From: Rutstroemia sp. NJR-2017a BVV2
Lineage: Eukaryota > Ascomycota > Leotiomycetes > Helotiales > Rutstroemiaceae
Assembly (NCBI GenBank): GCA_002946415.1
Contig: NJPS01000075.1
Location: forward strand, 248,001 to 312,000
DNA: 64,000 nt
Reading direction: 5' to 3'
Made by a program: the position numbers and the translations under genes
Shown: positions 23,180 to 35,433 of the stretch, in pieces
Layout: the number at the start of each line of letters is the position of its first letter
Numbering within the stretch: the stretch's first letter is position 1
The notes under the pieces: generated by a model
Database searches by the model: none
What the model saw: the letters and a program-made list of their open reading frames with translations, nothing else
Told to the model about the DNA's origin: nothing

Positions 23180-24878
23180 TATCACATTGAGGTCGGAAGG
23201 GGGAAATGGTGGTGAATTGATTAAAGCACATTTGTTGCGTTTTCGGGGGAGGGGACGGTTTGTCCGCCGAGCTTTGCGACCAACTGGGGTTGCTTGGAAT
23301 TGCTGGGGGGGCTTTGGTACACGGGAGGCTTTGACTTTGCTCGGTTTGTCCTGGTCCCGTTGATCCCCAATATTCGAGTGCCAGTACAAAATAACCTCAC
23401 AATAGTAAAGGTTAAAGAAGACTGAGAATACGGTGCACTCGGATCTCTCACCCGAAAGGAAGGAATTATTTCATTAATAATTCAACCAATGAGAATCTTC
23501 CAATTTGTATTAGATATTCCTTTTGCTCTAGTTAAATCCCCAAACAGGTATAGCAGAGCGACCAACCTTAGTAGTTCTCTTTGACCGTACTTTTAGTTTG
23601 CGGGGAAGGACGAATAGTGTCTGGATGATGTTCTGGGCTTGGACGAATACTTCGAGGGTCCAGCCAGGCTGCCTAACATTAGGGGTTCGAGACCAGAAAA
23701 GGAGGTGGAAGCGTGCAATTGGAAGCATTTGGTTAGATAAGCATTAGTTGGATGAGCGCTCGATTGAGGAGAGGGAGATGAGTAGTTGTGTGTGATGATA
23801 GGACTTCGCGCACAGCTTTGCTTTCCTTTAAGAGGGGATACTGTGGTTGACTAGGTTGAACTTGGCATCATAATCATCATCAGGATGGGCAAATGCAGTG
23901 TTCAGTTAAGTCTGATTCTTCAAAGCTACGGTCCTGGAGTGGCCATCAAATAAACCAGCTCTCCTATACTACATGATACCAGACTAATTCTCTGAATACC
24001 CTCATGTAGGCGTACAATTGATTGTTTCCCACAGCCTCTTCCATAGTCCATTGAATCTCATTCCCGACAGATGCTGATATCGATGAAGCATTGAGAACTT
24101 CCCCCCGCTTATATTTAGACTGTAGCTATTCGAGCTGTTTTTCCTATTAATTGACATCACTCAGTGGTATGAAATACATAAACATCCTTCTGTATCTACT
24201 ACCGTAGGGACTCTACCAAGAAACCCCCTATCAACAGATAGACAACCCGAATTATCGCCACCAACCGAAATCAACATCAACCGCAACTATTCAATACACT
24301 CATATACACTTCCACTAGAATTGATATATATAGTCGATAAGATGGATTTTTACTCCTTATCACTAACTTCGATTCTCATTCTAGAAGAATATTCCATATA
24401 AACCAACAAGTTATCGCGGTTCACAGCTACCTTGTCCTCGCTCATACCAATCACCTCACTATAGGAGATCAGGATAAAATGCAAACCAGTGTATAGGGCT
24501 CTTCGGAGGAGAAAACACAGGCCGATTTGGGATAATATATTGCAGCTAGTTATTATTATCAGACAAATATTCTAAACACTCCAAGATAATATAATGTTTT
24601 CATTATCCAGATATCTTTTGGACAATATTATCGGCCTGTTATTTCTGACCCGGAGAGTAGGGGTAGATAATCAACAGTTTCTATTATATAGTTATGATTC
24701 TGACTAGGGGAGGCGGATATATTGCCGACCTTATTCTGAAATACGTCGACAGACCTCTCTGATAGAAACTCTGTGTCCAGATTATAAATGATGCGAATGT
24801 ATTGCAACATCAACTAAATATATGTTTGGACCGCTGAGCGTTTATACACCAATCAACCCGCACCAATCAATCACCCAC
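23180..24878. other. Intergenic, AT-rich, no gene seen
   Basis: These 1.7 kb include the regulator's promoter or leader on the left. The right part (24100-24830) is strongly AT-rich and holds no frame with protein-like content. Confidence 0.55.
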
Positions 24879-26987
24879 TCACTCCACAAACCCCTCAAAC
24901 CCCCTCCCCAACCTGTCCTTCCTCATTCTATACACCTCCGGAAACCCGCTCTCCCCCTCCAACCCTCTAATCCCCCTAACCACCTCCTTCGCACACCCCC
25001 AACAAAGCACCATCCCATGACCCTGAAAACTAGCCGTAATCCAGAGCCCGCCTTGCTCGCCCTCTCCTCCATTTTCCTCAATCCGCCCCACAAAAGGCAG
25101 CCCATCAGCACTGTACCCCATCACCCCCGTCCACTCCCTCTCCGTCCTCCACGTCCCCTCTCCCCCAAAAACAGCCTGCAGACATCCCCTTAGATACGTA
25201 CTCACATCCGGGTTCACCTCACTATCATTCAATTCTCCGAATTCGAACATACCGTCCCCAGGCGCGTAGGTGAGGCCGCCGCCGAGGATGTACGTTTGTT
25301 GTTGGGTGTTGTGGTTTTCCGTGGATGGATCTGAGTCTCTGGTTTCGAGACCGGTGGGGAAGGGGACTAGGTAGTCGAATCCGTTGGGGTAGATGAAACT
25401 GTATGTTCGGTTCCTTGCTGCTTCGGCTTCTCTGTTGTTCTTTGCTTCCGTCTTCGTATCTATCCCCTTCCCCTCCCTCTCATACTCACTTTCCTTTCCC
25501 GCCTCCAGACCACCATCACCGTTATCATCACCCTCCCGCTTCCCGTCCCCCTCCCTCCCACTCACAAACCTCTGCCCCGTAACCTGTCCCCTCAACGGTA
25601 CAATCACCCCTTGAAACTCTTTTCTCAAAAATCCCGTATACCCATTCGTAGCCAACACTACATGTTTCGCTCGAATCAGTGAGCCGTCCGCTGTACGAAC
25701 TGAGTAGTATTTGGTTTCTTGTTTTCCATTTTCACTTCCCATTCCCATTTCACTATCCCCTCCCCCCTCCCTCTCCACACCAACAACCTCCCTCCCCTCA
25801 AAAATCTCAAATCCTTCCCCTCCCTCCCTCAAACACAAATCCAACACCCCTCTCACAAACGCATACGCACTCACACTCCCCCCCACATACCTCAACGCCC
25901 CCAGCAGCTTTCTCTTCCCCTCCATAACCTGAAACTTCCCCCTTGCTTCTTCCGCTTCAAAAAATTCGTACCATTGGACGCCGCCTTTTTGTTTTTCTTT
26001 CTCCTGCTTTTCCACCCCTTCCCCTCCATCTCCCTCCCCCTTCCTACTCACCATCTCAAAACCCCCCCACAACTCCCTCACCCCCCTCTTCGCCTTTTCC
26101 CACTCCGTTTTCCCTTCTTTCTCCCCATCCCCACTTCCCTCCCCCTCCCCCTCCCCCCCCTCAAAAAACAAATCCACCGTCTCCCCCACCCACGCCCCGC
26201 ACCTAATCCCAAACCTCCCACACAACCCATGCAGCCACAAAATATTCTCATACTCAAACCTCGCGATCTTGACTGCTTCTTCAACTCCATACACCTTCGC
26301 ATGGTGGGGAAAGGAGCGGTAGGAGGCTGCTTTGGTGTGGCCGCCTGGAGGGGGGATGTTAGTAGGTCGGGGGTAGGGGGGAGGGAAGATGGGTTAATGG
26401 GGTGGTTGTGTTTGGGTTAGGTTTGGGGAAGTATGTATAGTAAGTTGAATAGAAAAATGAAGAGAAGGAGAGGAAGGAAAAGAAATAGAAGAACAAAACA
26501 TACCATTCCTCCCCGTCGCGCCCTCACAAACCCCCCTCGCCTCCAGCATAACGATCTTCTCTCCCTTTCCTCTACGCTCACTCCCCTCCCCAAACATCAA
26601 CTCCCACACCGCAGCCGCGCCCGAAATCCCACTTCCTATCACCACTATATCTGCCAAGGAGGGGAGGGGTCTTTGTTTTTCTTTTACTTCAGGATGGTTA
26701 TCGTTTTCGTTTCCTGCTGTTGTGCTTTTCCCACCATTATCACCATCGCTGTTCTTCTTTCCCATATGATCATCACTACCCTTCCCCTCCATCATTTCCT
26801 TATTTTCATTTCCCTCTCCCTCCAAACCGTCACCACCATCACCATTACCAGCACCCTCCTTTCCCCCTTCTCGAAAATCATCCATCCAAAACGACCTCCC
26901 CTTCCCCTTCCCATCCACCGGCAACATCACTTTGACTTCCGCCCTCTCCCTCATCGTAGGTATATTCATCGTAGACATTTCGTTCAT
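24879..26987 (-). CDS. FAD-dependent oxidoreductase, DAO family, with low-complexity loops
   Basis: Two exons, 26987-26504 and 26344-24879, with a 159-nt intron (GTATGT..CAG), give 649 residues. The FAD-binding DIVVIGSGISGAAAVWEL lies near residue 105; the splice joins GATGRNG to GHTKAAS, the usual next block. LIRAKHVVLATNGYTG and the C-terminal MGYSADGLPFVG also fit the DAO (PF01266) family, which oxidises amines or amino acids. Unusual are several Gly/Glu/Asp/Lys/Asn-rich stretches: about 60 residues before the Rossmann fold and four more in the body. They are why the protein is longer than typical members of about 450-500 residues. The first in-frame ATG is 26987. The substrate is unknown; its place between regulator and hmgA is suggestive only. 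Confidence 0.82.
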
Positions 26988-28178
26988 CCCACCTAGTCGA
27001 ACCAACGTCTGTCGAGTCCCCCTCAGCTCTTCTTCCCTTTCCCTGTCCTTCTTTGCTTTCCCTCAAATCTTGATTTCTCTCTCTTCCCTCCAAATTGCCC
27101 TCTTTACCTCAGCTTTCCCTTTCCTCCTTTACTTTCCCCTCAAAACCCTTATCCTCCCCCCTACTCTAATCTTCGAATCTCCGTTCTGTTCTTCCCTCTA
27201 TTTTCTCCTCTCCTTGACATAAAACCCGTCGCCTCACCAGATCAACTCTTTCCCAATCTCCTCAATTCCCAACTTCTCAACTTCTCTCAAAAAAACCCCC
27301 GCAAACAATTGAGTACTGTAAATTTCCCAAGAAGTGAAGTACTGTGACGTTATCCGAGTACTGTATTGTAAGGATTTTGGGTGCTGAAGAAACCCCAGTT
27401 GGGGGAATGAGAGGGGAGAGGTTCGCGATAAGCACCTATCTATCCATCCACCTTTCCGCCTACTGTATCCACCTATCTGACTGTAGCATCAATTAATTCT
27501 ATTTCGATCTACGGAGGAAAAGCTACGAATTAGGTGACCTCCTCCGACGCTTTATGCCGCTAGTCCAATATTTACAACACCACTCACAAAGACAACACTA
27601 CAACACCACTTACTCACTCACTCACTCACTCAGTCATCCACACACCACAAACCACACACGCACATACAGCACATATACACACATATACACACACAAACGG
27701 AGGAGAAATACAATCTCATTCCAGCGTCCCAGCAATCCAGAGAAAGCTATCTTAATCTTCATCAAGCAATCAAGCAAGCTAGTATACACACCACGTCCCA
27801 CCAGCCGCTCAACCTCAACAGCTTTCCCCACAGAGCAAAAAATGATAGATGCTAGCTATGTATTTGTATTCCCTCCTTCAAACAAGAAGAAGAAAAGGAA
27901 GATAGAGAGAGCAAACCAGCTCATCTCCATTCCATCCTATTCCATACTTCAAGTATTTGATTCTGGTTTGATTTGATTCGATTTAAAAGAGAGCGGAAAA
28001 TATAATCAACCAATTCACCATACCATACCATATCCCATTCGCAAATCCCCATATGTCAGTCAAGCAGTCAGTCAGCAAGTAGTAGAAAAGTCAAGAAGGA
28101 AAAAAATCTGCTCTAGTCGAACAAACAACAAAAATTTGTTGGAGGAGTAGGCGAGGAGAAGAGAAGAGATCTTCAAAT
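26988..28178. other. Intergenic with microsatellites, no gene seen
   Basis: The 5' side of the oxidoreductase is pyrimidine-rich on the + strand to about 27240. Tandem TCAC units (27607-27632) and CACATATA/ACAC runs (27650-27700) follow. No protein-coding content is seen. Confidence 0.55.
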
Positions 28179-29375
28179 CTAAGATTCGCCTTCTTTATCG
28201 GCCTTCTTCTTGCTCTTCTTTGGTGGTGGTGCACCTTCTTTCTTGCAGTGGACAACAAGACGAGTCCATGATTCTTCTTTATCCCATTCGAAGCCTGCTA
28301 GGACTGGGTTTTCTAGTTCATCATCGGCCTGTTTGGTATGAGTTAGCATGTGTTGTATGCAAGCAAGATTCAAGCAAGCAGACAAGGGTAAAAGAACTAG
28401 GAGACGATGGCAGAGGGAGAGAAACACAACACACCTTCTTCCGATATTGCTTGTAGATAGCATCTAATGCATCTTTGATGGTAACACCTTTCATATTCCT
28501 CGCTGTTACCTCCAATCCCAAAGGGAAATGTAAGTCAATCTTCTTGACTGGTGGTGTAGTGAGCATCTTCTTGAGAAAGCCTTTTTCCGGGTCTTCGAGT
28601 GATAACGGTGATTTGTTGATACGCCTATGATGGTGTTCATTAGCCATTGATTCATAGGGCACAGGTACAGTTTCTTGGAGAACAGAAGAGGAAGAAAAGC
28701 AGTTGGAGATATGGCCTGGGTGACGCTCCGCTGGCCCTCCGGGGGCCACTGCCGTGGAGGCAGACCAGATCTCCATTGTGTTGCTGCCTGGAAGAAGACT
28801 GAAAGACAAGCAACATTGAAACATGTAGGGTAAGACTCTCTGAAACGGAAAAGCAGTTGGAAATAGTCTGCCTCCACGGCAGTGGCCCCCGGAGGGCCAG
28901 CGGAGCGTCATCCAAGCAGACCATCTCCACTGCATTGACTGCTTAAGACAAGACTGATACATTACACAAGCAAAGCTGAGGAATGTGGGGCAAGGCTCAG
29001 AAACAGTACGTACCAGTTCAGCTTCTGTGTCTCCACCGCAATCTGCAGTTCCTTTCCCTCCCTCTCTGTTCATCCCAAAATCATCAGCAACTACTCAACA
29101 TCCTCATCCTCGCAAAAGTCACATCTCCAAAGCCAAAAACGAAAACATCTCAGAAGCCACAATAAAGGAGAAGAGTACTACATACCAAGATCATTAACAT
29201 TCCATACCCCCGGCGCACTAGCCGAGCTCGTTCTCCTATGCTTAATCGTCTTCTCCTCCGTCGGACTGCTCGACAGTCCCTGCACTGCAGAATCGACTTT
29301 GGTGAGGGGAGCCGGGTCGCCGTCTTCGACGATGGCGGAGGTGTTGATGGGTTGGGGAGCGGTTTGGGCGGACAT
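28179..29375 (-). CDS. DUF6699-like small protein
   Basis: Four exons, 29375-29186, 29065-29014 (52 nt), 28624-28435 and 28328-28179, give 193 residues. The splices use GTATGT, GTACGT and GTGTGT donors and keep frame throughout. The spliced middle reads LNWRINKSPLSLEDPEKGF, then KKIDLHFPLGLEV and VTIKDALDAIYKQYRKK, with GFEWDKEESWTRLVVH near the end. This looks like the DUF6699 family, common in fungi and of unknown function. The N-terminus is Ser/Thr-rich with HRRTSSASA, a possible phosphorylation site. The C-terminus is a Lys-rich tail (KKSKKKADKEGES), which could act as a nuclear localisation signal. Intron 2 (389 nt) carries a large inverted repeat. Family assignment is from pattern memory and moderately sure. 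Confidence 0.75.
28721..28910. repeat. Fold-back element: perfect 45-bp inverted repeat inside an intron
   Basis: Arms 28721-28765 (starting TGACGCTCCGCTGGCCCTCC) and 28866-28910 are exact reverse complements, with 100 bp between. Weaker pairing (GGAGAT..ATCTCC) extends outward. The arms are GC-rich, unlike the rest of the intron. Direct repeats such as AAAGCAGTTGGA (28696, 28850) flank or lie within it. The whole sits in intron 2 of the DUF6699-like gene. Confidence 0.9.
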
Positions 29376-31302
29376 GGTTGGATGGCGGTGATGAAGTGAA
29401 ATGGATGGGTAAATAAGGTGAGGGGAAGAGTACAATACGATATCTCACGAAATGCGAGAGATAAAGAAGCTGTTTGGTTGTTGGTTGTGTGGAATCAAAT
29501 AACTTGCTGTGAGTTATTTGATTGATTGATTGAGTGGTTGAGTGATAGATAGATAGCCTTCTTTGTTTTCACAGAGAGAAGAATTATCAAGAAAGAGTAT
29601 CAGAATTGACAAGAGCAGTTGTTGATTGAGTGAGGTTGATGATTTGATGGATGAAGTTGATGAAAGAAAAGAGAAAGCAAGAGAAGAAGAAGAAGAGGGG
29701 AAGAATAAGAATGCTGCCAAGTGAGGGGAAACTGCCTCAAGGCTCGTCGGTACCTTTTTTGCTACAGTACTGTTGCAGGTCACGCAAGAGCAACCCAGAA
29801 TCATATGATTGGAGGGGAGAGTTCCGTGTTACACTACTTTTCCTATATCTACTATCTACTACTCCATCTGGGTTAGCAATTATATTTTCTAATTTTTTCT
29901 TTAATAAAGAACGAAACAACAGCTCACGAGACAGCCTCTCCTCTCCTCTCCTCTTTCCCTTTGATCATCTCGTCTCACCATTCTGATATCCCACAGCTAT
30001 ACGAAAAAGGCATAGTCCGCATTTGCATGCTAAAAACCGGGGAAGTGGGGCTCGGAGAACAAACGTATCCACTCTCCGACCGAGATGGCCAGGGTTGGGT
30101 GCATCGGCTGACTTGGGTGGGTGTCGTGTGTTGTGTCATGTCATTTTATTGATATGCTGATTTTTCTGGGTTCGGGCTGTTGCCATCAACATCACCGTCG
30201 GCATGGGAGGTTCATTAGATAGGTTCAATATGAGAGAAGGAGAATGAGGAGAATATGAAGATATACTTTTCCCCTCTTGCTCCCTTTCTCATCTGTACCA
30301 ATCATACACTGCCACCTGAATTAACCTCCACCTCCAATCCAATCCAATCCAACCCTCGACCCCCTCCAATCCAAGCCATCCCACACCACCTCCAATGCCA
30401 ATCCCCTCCCTCCAATCCCAACTCAAAACCGCGTAACACACCCAAAATAAACTTCTCCTAAGTTTGCACCTCGTACTGAAACTATCTTACCCCTCACGCC
30501 ATGAACCAATTGGGTGGTGTGATCTCTGGGGTGACCCCTCTTTTGGGAGATGAGCATTGAGCATTGAGCACCGTGAGGGGATGCTGGATGTAGAATGAGG
30601 TATGAGGTAGAGTAGCATAAATGAGGTGTTTTCCAAGACGAAGCAATTCATGCTCGTATGCCGATTGCCGATCCGTCTCTACTTTACTGTACAGATAAGG
30701 TACTAACGTGACTATACATAAGATATCATATCGAATCATATCATTTGTAACACAGGTACGAGGAATGGAGTGCTCCGCACGCAAGCTAATCCCTCTTCCC
30801 TTCTTGCTCCAGCTCTTGCTCTTGTTTCGTACTCCTGCAGCTATTTTCCCTCTCTTTCTTCCCAATTAGCACCACCGCCATACGGACGCATCCGTAGTGA
30901 TCAAACATACATAACACCAGGAATCCAAGTACGCCATAATGCACAGCCATGCAGCTGTAGAAAGCGGGGTAAGACCAAGCCAAACCAAACCAGACCAGAC
31001 AAGACGAGACCGAATAAGCATTTCATAGTTACAAGTTTCGTCAAAGCTTCCAATCAGGATGACCTTACTTATGCATCATTCCATTTATGGTCTGCGTGAG
31101 GTTATGGTGTGAATGCGAGGTTCAGTCTAGGCTGAGTGATGGCGTGAGTAGAAGTGAAAGTAGTCGTAAGTATTTCGTGGTATCATATCATATCATCCAT
31201 ATGTTCATTCATATTCATTACTCGTAAGTTAAGTTACTACAGCCCACTTCCTACTACCATCCTATCCATCCCACATCCACCATAAACAACCCCTCCCTCA
31301 AC
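29376..31302. other. Intergenic, low complexity, no gene seen
   Basis: These 1.9 kb hold the promoter of the DUF6699-like gene and the region downstream of hmgA. There are purine-rich stretches (29640-29710), CCAAT-like tandem words (30330-30420) and small AT-rich repeats. No frame is protein-like. Confidence 0.55.
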
Positions 31303-32931
31303 TCAACTATAATGCGGCAACTCCCCCCCACTCACCTCCCCTTTTACCCCCTTCCCACCAGCACTCCCCCCCATATCTATCACGCCCTCAATATTTCCAT
31401 CCCCCTCCACCAAATTACTCACCCTCCGCACCCCCTCCGGCACCCTAAACTGCGCCTTCAACGGCGTCCAACTCTCCTCATTATAATTCTCCTGCACCTT
31501 CCTACACTGCTTCAACCCCCATTCCGTAACCCCCACCATCAAACAACTCTCAAACATAAACGCCATACTGCCCTCCCCAACCTTCGCCGGTTTCAGCTCC
31601 GCATTCGACGCTTTCTGGTGAGTGCCCGCGTCCGGACCATGAGCTGACATGATATTATGTAGAGATGCCCCAGCAGGCTGAAACCCGCCTCCGGTTTTGG
31701 CGTCGTACTCCCCGCCGATGAGACCCATGAATTCGGACATGGTGTTGCGGTGATACCAGGGTGGGCGGAAGGTGTCTTCGCCGACGAGCCAGCGGGGCGG
31801 GAAGATCACAAAGTCGGCGATGGAGGTACCGGGGTGGTCGGAGGGAGCGGAGAGGACGGTGAAGATGCTGGGGTCGGGATGGTCGAAGGATATGCTGCCG
31901 ATGGTGTTGAAGCGGCCGAGGTCGTATTTGTAGGGGTAGTAGAGACCGTGCCAGGCGACGACGTCGAATGGGGTATGGGTTTGGCTGGCAGCGAATAAAT
32001 GGCCGTTAAATTTGGAAAGGATTGTAAACTGCCCGTCGGTATTCACTTCGAAGTGTGCAACAGGTGCTTGGAAGTCTCTTGCATTGGCCAAGCAGTTGGA
32101 GCCAATGGGTCCTAATTCTGGGAGTTGGAAATGGCCCGTGTAAAGCTCGAGAATGTAGCCTCGTACGGGACCTGAAGGAAGGTCTACTCGGTATCGAATA
32201 CCTCGTGGTATAACGCAGATTTCGTTCGGTCGCACCAGTAGATTTCCGAGTTCTGTTTGAATATCCAATACTCCGTGTTGTGCCACAATCAAGAAATCTC
32301 CATCAGCACTGTAGAATGCTTCGTTCTTCGACATGCTCTTCCCGGCAGCATATATTAAGATTCCGATTCCATGTTTCAGCGTGGGATCACCAGCTCCCGC
32401 AACCAGTTTTAGACTATGTACCCAATCAACCGACTCGTCCAGGTCGAACGGATCCCATCTTAGCTGGTTTGGTATTTGATGGAGCTTGTCGCCTTCGGGG
32501 TTTGTGTTGTAAGATGACGTTTCGCGTGGAGTGAAGGGAGAATGTGCGGCGGCGGGAAGAATTCGATAGAGCCATGACTGTTGGTTTTCATGGCGAGGTG
32601 CGGTGAATGCTGTGCCGGATAGCTTCTCGGCGTAGAGACCATAGGGTGGTTTCTGGGGAGAGTTGGCACCTATGGGTAGAGCACCAGCGACAGCCTCGGA
32701 TCTGTAGGGAGTGCGTCGGATTAGATGAGAGTTTGAGATGGGAGGTGATGTAGCATATGGTAGAGGCAGATGGTAGAGGCAGATGGTAGAGGCAGATGGT
32801 AGAGGCAGACGGTAAATAGTAAATGGTGATAGTAAGCGGTAGGAATATTGAAGCTCGACTTACTCGTGGTACGACCCGAAACCATTCTGGTACTTGTATT
32901 TCTCCGGTGTGCTGAACTTGGTGACGGGCAT
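31303..32931 (-). CDS. hmgA: Homogentisate 1,2-dioxygenase
   Basis: Exon 1 is 32931-32864 and exon 2 is 32701-31303, with a 162-nt intron (GTAAGT..CAG) splitting the Glu codon of [16 protein letters not shown]; the product has 488 residues. The enzyme opens the ring of homogentisate to maleylacetoacetate using Fe(II). The C-terminal cupin shows the metal ligands in context: His in PPWYHRN, Glu in MSEFMGL, and His in SAHGPD. The N-terminal half has [19 protein letters not shown] and the [10 protein letters not shown] block. Length and motifs match the family throughout. It is divergent from a CYP504-like P450 that may supply homogentisate, and shares a strand with fahA. The intron contains a 13-bp minisatellite. 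Confidence 0.96.
32758..32809. repeat. 13-bp minisatellite, four copies, in the hmgA intron
   Basis: The unit TGGTAGAGGCAGA repeats four times without interruption. It lies inside the only hmgA intron and more than doubles its length relative to typical introns here. Confidence 0.9.
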
Positions 32932-33728
32932 ATTGACTCGTTGCGCGAATCAATCGTGAAATGGAAGTGTCCCTGCCTTGATCACGAAGTAAGATTAGTT
33001 TCCGTGTATCTTGCTGGAGGTGAGTGAAGTCTTTAAGATATTTACTCCTCCGTATGAAGCTCTCCGCCAAGGTACCCTCTCCATTGTCCAAGCTCTTTGC
33101 CGTTCCTTCCCCGCATTAAGCCGACCGGATCGTCGCGGAGGTGGTTCTTGGAGTAGCGCAATGTACTCGAGTGTTTTCGTAAGCTAGAGATTGGAATTCC
33201 GCATGCAGAGTGACCGCCGACCGTGAACAATTTGGTACATTTTGCCGCGTCGGAAAGATTCCGCACTACACAGCAAAGTTGAATTTCTCCTTAGAGTTGA
33301 AGCGCGGAATACAAATCTGGGATCGATTGAAGGAGTGGATACTGAAAGTGGCTTGAGTGGCTCCCCGGACGGATGATGAACTCCAAACTCATACCCGTCC
33401 GCCAATCACATCGTCTCCTTTTCCAATAGCAGGGTCTGTTTACACGCCTTTCGCACCCCTCGCACCTCTCACGCATCTACCAAAAGGTAATATGACTCCC
33501 GACCTCTTAGGAAAAACGCAACAGAATGCACCGAGGTGGAGAAGATGTGTAAAACCATCAACTTACGGTAGCCACGGAGCTGGATTACTGTATCCGACAC
33601 ACATCATTCTGCGTTGACACTCGAGTTGACGCTATATATATTCTCGCGCTTCCTTCGCCCTCTTCACCTTCTCCGCCTTCTTCATTTCCCGGACACCTCA
33701 CCTCTTCTCGACATCGTCTTCACACGCA
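32932..33728. promoter_or_regulatory. Bidirectional promoter between hmgA and the CYP504-like P450
   Basis: These 797 bp separate two divergent catabolic genes, so coordinate control is likely. A TATATAT word lies at about 33634, some 95 bp before the P450 ATG. No credible gene is seen within it. Confidence 0.55.
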
Positions 33729-35433
33729 ATGTCGATACAAACAATTGGGATAGCCGTCCTCGCGGTGGCTTACTTCTTGATCCGGTATCTCAACCGTACG
33801 GATACACCCAAGATCAAGAATATTCCCGAGATCCCCGGTTATCCTCTCTTTGGAAGTCTTCTAGAATTCGGTGCAAGCCATGCCAAGGTAGCAAGACGAC
33901 TCGCGGAGAAATATGGAGCTGTCTTCCAAGTCAGACTGGGCAACCGAGTATGTTCTTTCTCTACCAGATTATCTCTCTCGCTAATCATCCATAGCGCATT
34001 GTATTTGTGAACACGTTCGATGCAGTTCGTCATTTCTGGATCACAAACCAATCAGCCCTGATCTCGCGGCCGACGCTTCACACATTCCATAGTGTTGTGT
34101 CGACATCCCAAGGATTCACCATCGGTACCTCTCCATGGGACGAATCTTGCAAACAGCGTCGAAAGGCAGCAGCCACGGCACTCAATCGGCCAGCTGTCCA
34201 ATCGTACATGCCAATTATTGATCTCGAGGCGACCGTTTCTATCAGGGAGTTGGTACGAGACAGCGAGAACGGCACGAGAGATGTGGATCCTATTGCTTAC
34301 TTCCAAAGATTCGCCCTCAATACATCATTGACACTCAACTACGGATTCAGATTGCACGAAGTACGAGACAAGGATCTGTTGCAGGAGATTTGTGATGTCG
34401 AGAGAGCTGTTAGCAATCTCAGATCCACGAGCAACAACTGGCAAGACTACATTCCTCTGATGAGACTTTTCCCAAAATCGAACGCCGAAGCAGTAGAGTA
34501 TAGGGAAAGACGAGACAACTACTTGAACTTCTTGTTGAGCAAATTGAAGAAGCAAATTGCAGAGGGAACGGACAGACCTTGTATTTCCGGAAATGTCATC
34601 AAGGATCCAGATGCGAAATTGAATGAGAGTAAGTGACAAATTTCTATCTGGCGAAGAAATGTACTAACACGTGCCAGATGAGTTGAAATCAATCTGCTTG
34701 ACCATGGTCTCTGCTGGACTTGATACCGTACCAGGTAATCTTATCATGGGTATTGCCTACCTTTCATCTGAGCACGGCCAGGAAATCCAAAAGAGAGCAT
34801 ACGAGGAAATCATGAAGGTCTACCCTGATGGAGAGGCATGGGAGAAATGTCTTCAAGAAGAGAAAGTCCCATATGTTACTGCTTTCGTGCGCGAAGTTCT
34901 AAGATTCTTCACCGTCATTCCAATCTGCTTGCCCAGAACCAGTATCAAAGACATTGAGTACAAGGGCGCAATTGTCCCTGCAGGCACCACATTTTACATG
35001 GTAAGCAACAAAAACCGAGCTAGTTTTTTGCTCAACTCACTCTAACAACCCGCAGAACGCCTGGGCAGCCGACTACGACCCAACCCATTTCAAAGAACCC
35101 AACACCTTCTCTGTCGAACGCTATCTTGAGAACCCCGAAGGCAGCGGAACCCCACACTACGCCTATGGCGCCGGCTCTCGCATGTGCGCGGGCTCGCATC
35201 TTGCGAATCGAGAACTGTACACTGCGTTTATTAGGATCTTCACCGCGTTCCATGTGGTGGCGCCGCAGAATCCGAAAGATAGCCCGATTCTGGATGCGCT
35301 AGAGTGTAATGCGATTCCGACGAGTTTGACGACGGATCCGAAACCGTTTAAGTGTGGGTTTAGGGTTAGGGATAGGGAGGCGTTGGACAGGTGGTTGGGG
35401 GATGCGGAGGAGAGGACGAGGCATCTGCAGTGA
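33729..35433 (+). CDS. CYP504-like P450 (phenylacetate or 3-hydroxyphenylacetate hydroxylase)
   Basis: Four exons, 33729-33947, 33995-34628, 34678-35000 and 35056-35433, with introns of 47, 49 and 55 nt, give 517 residues. An N-terminal membrane anchor (IGIAVLAVAYFLI) is followed by a Pro-rich hinge. The I-helix region reads MVSAGLDTVPGN, the ExxR-type segment FVREVLRF, and the heme-binding loop YGAGSRMCAGSHLA with its Cys ligand. The overall sequence resembles the fungal PhacA/PhacB (CYP504) hydroxylases. PhacA makes 2-hydroxyphenylacetate; PhacB makes homogentisate from 3-hydroxyphenylacetate. Divergence from hmgA favours an enzyme that feeds homogentisate into ring cleavage, but I cannot separate the two subfamilies by eye. 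Confidence 0.88.

Noticed and set aside
23180..23389. Upstream extension of the second regulator to 23389
   Set aside because: The extension begins with TTG, not ATG, and has no family likeness; the first ATG is at 23179.
23681..23700. GGGGTTCGAGACC, resembling a tRNA B box
   Set aside because: There is no matching A box or cloverleaf at the right distance; no tRNA or rRNA gene could be supported anywhere in the window.
25393..26996. Long Pro/Ser/His-rich open frames on the + strand
   Set aside because: They are antisense shadows of the purine-rich DAO-family gene; their composition (Pro, Ser, Leu from C/T runs) is explained by the real coding strand.
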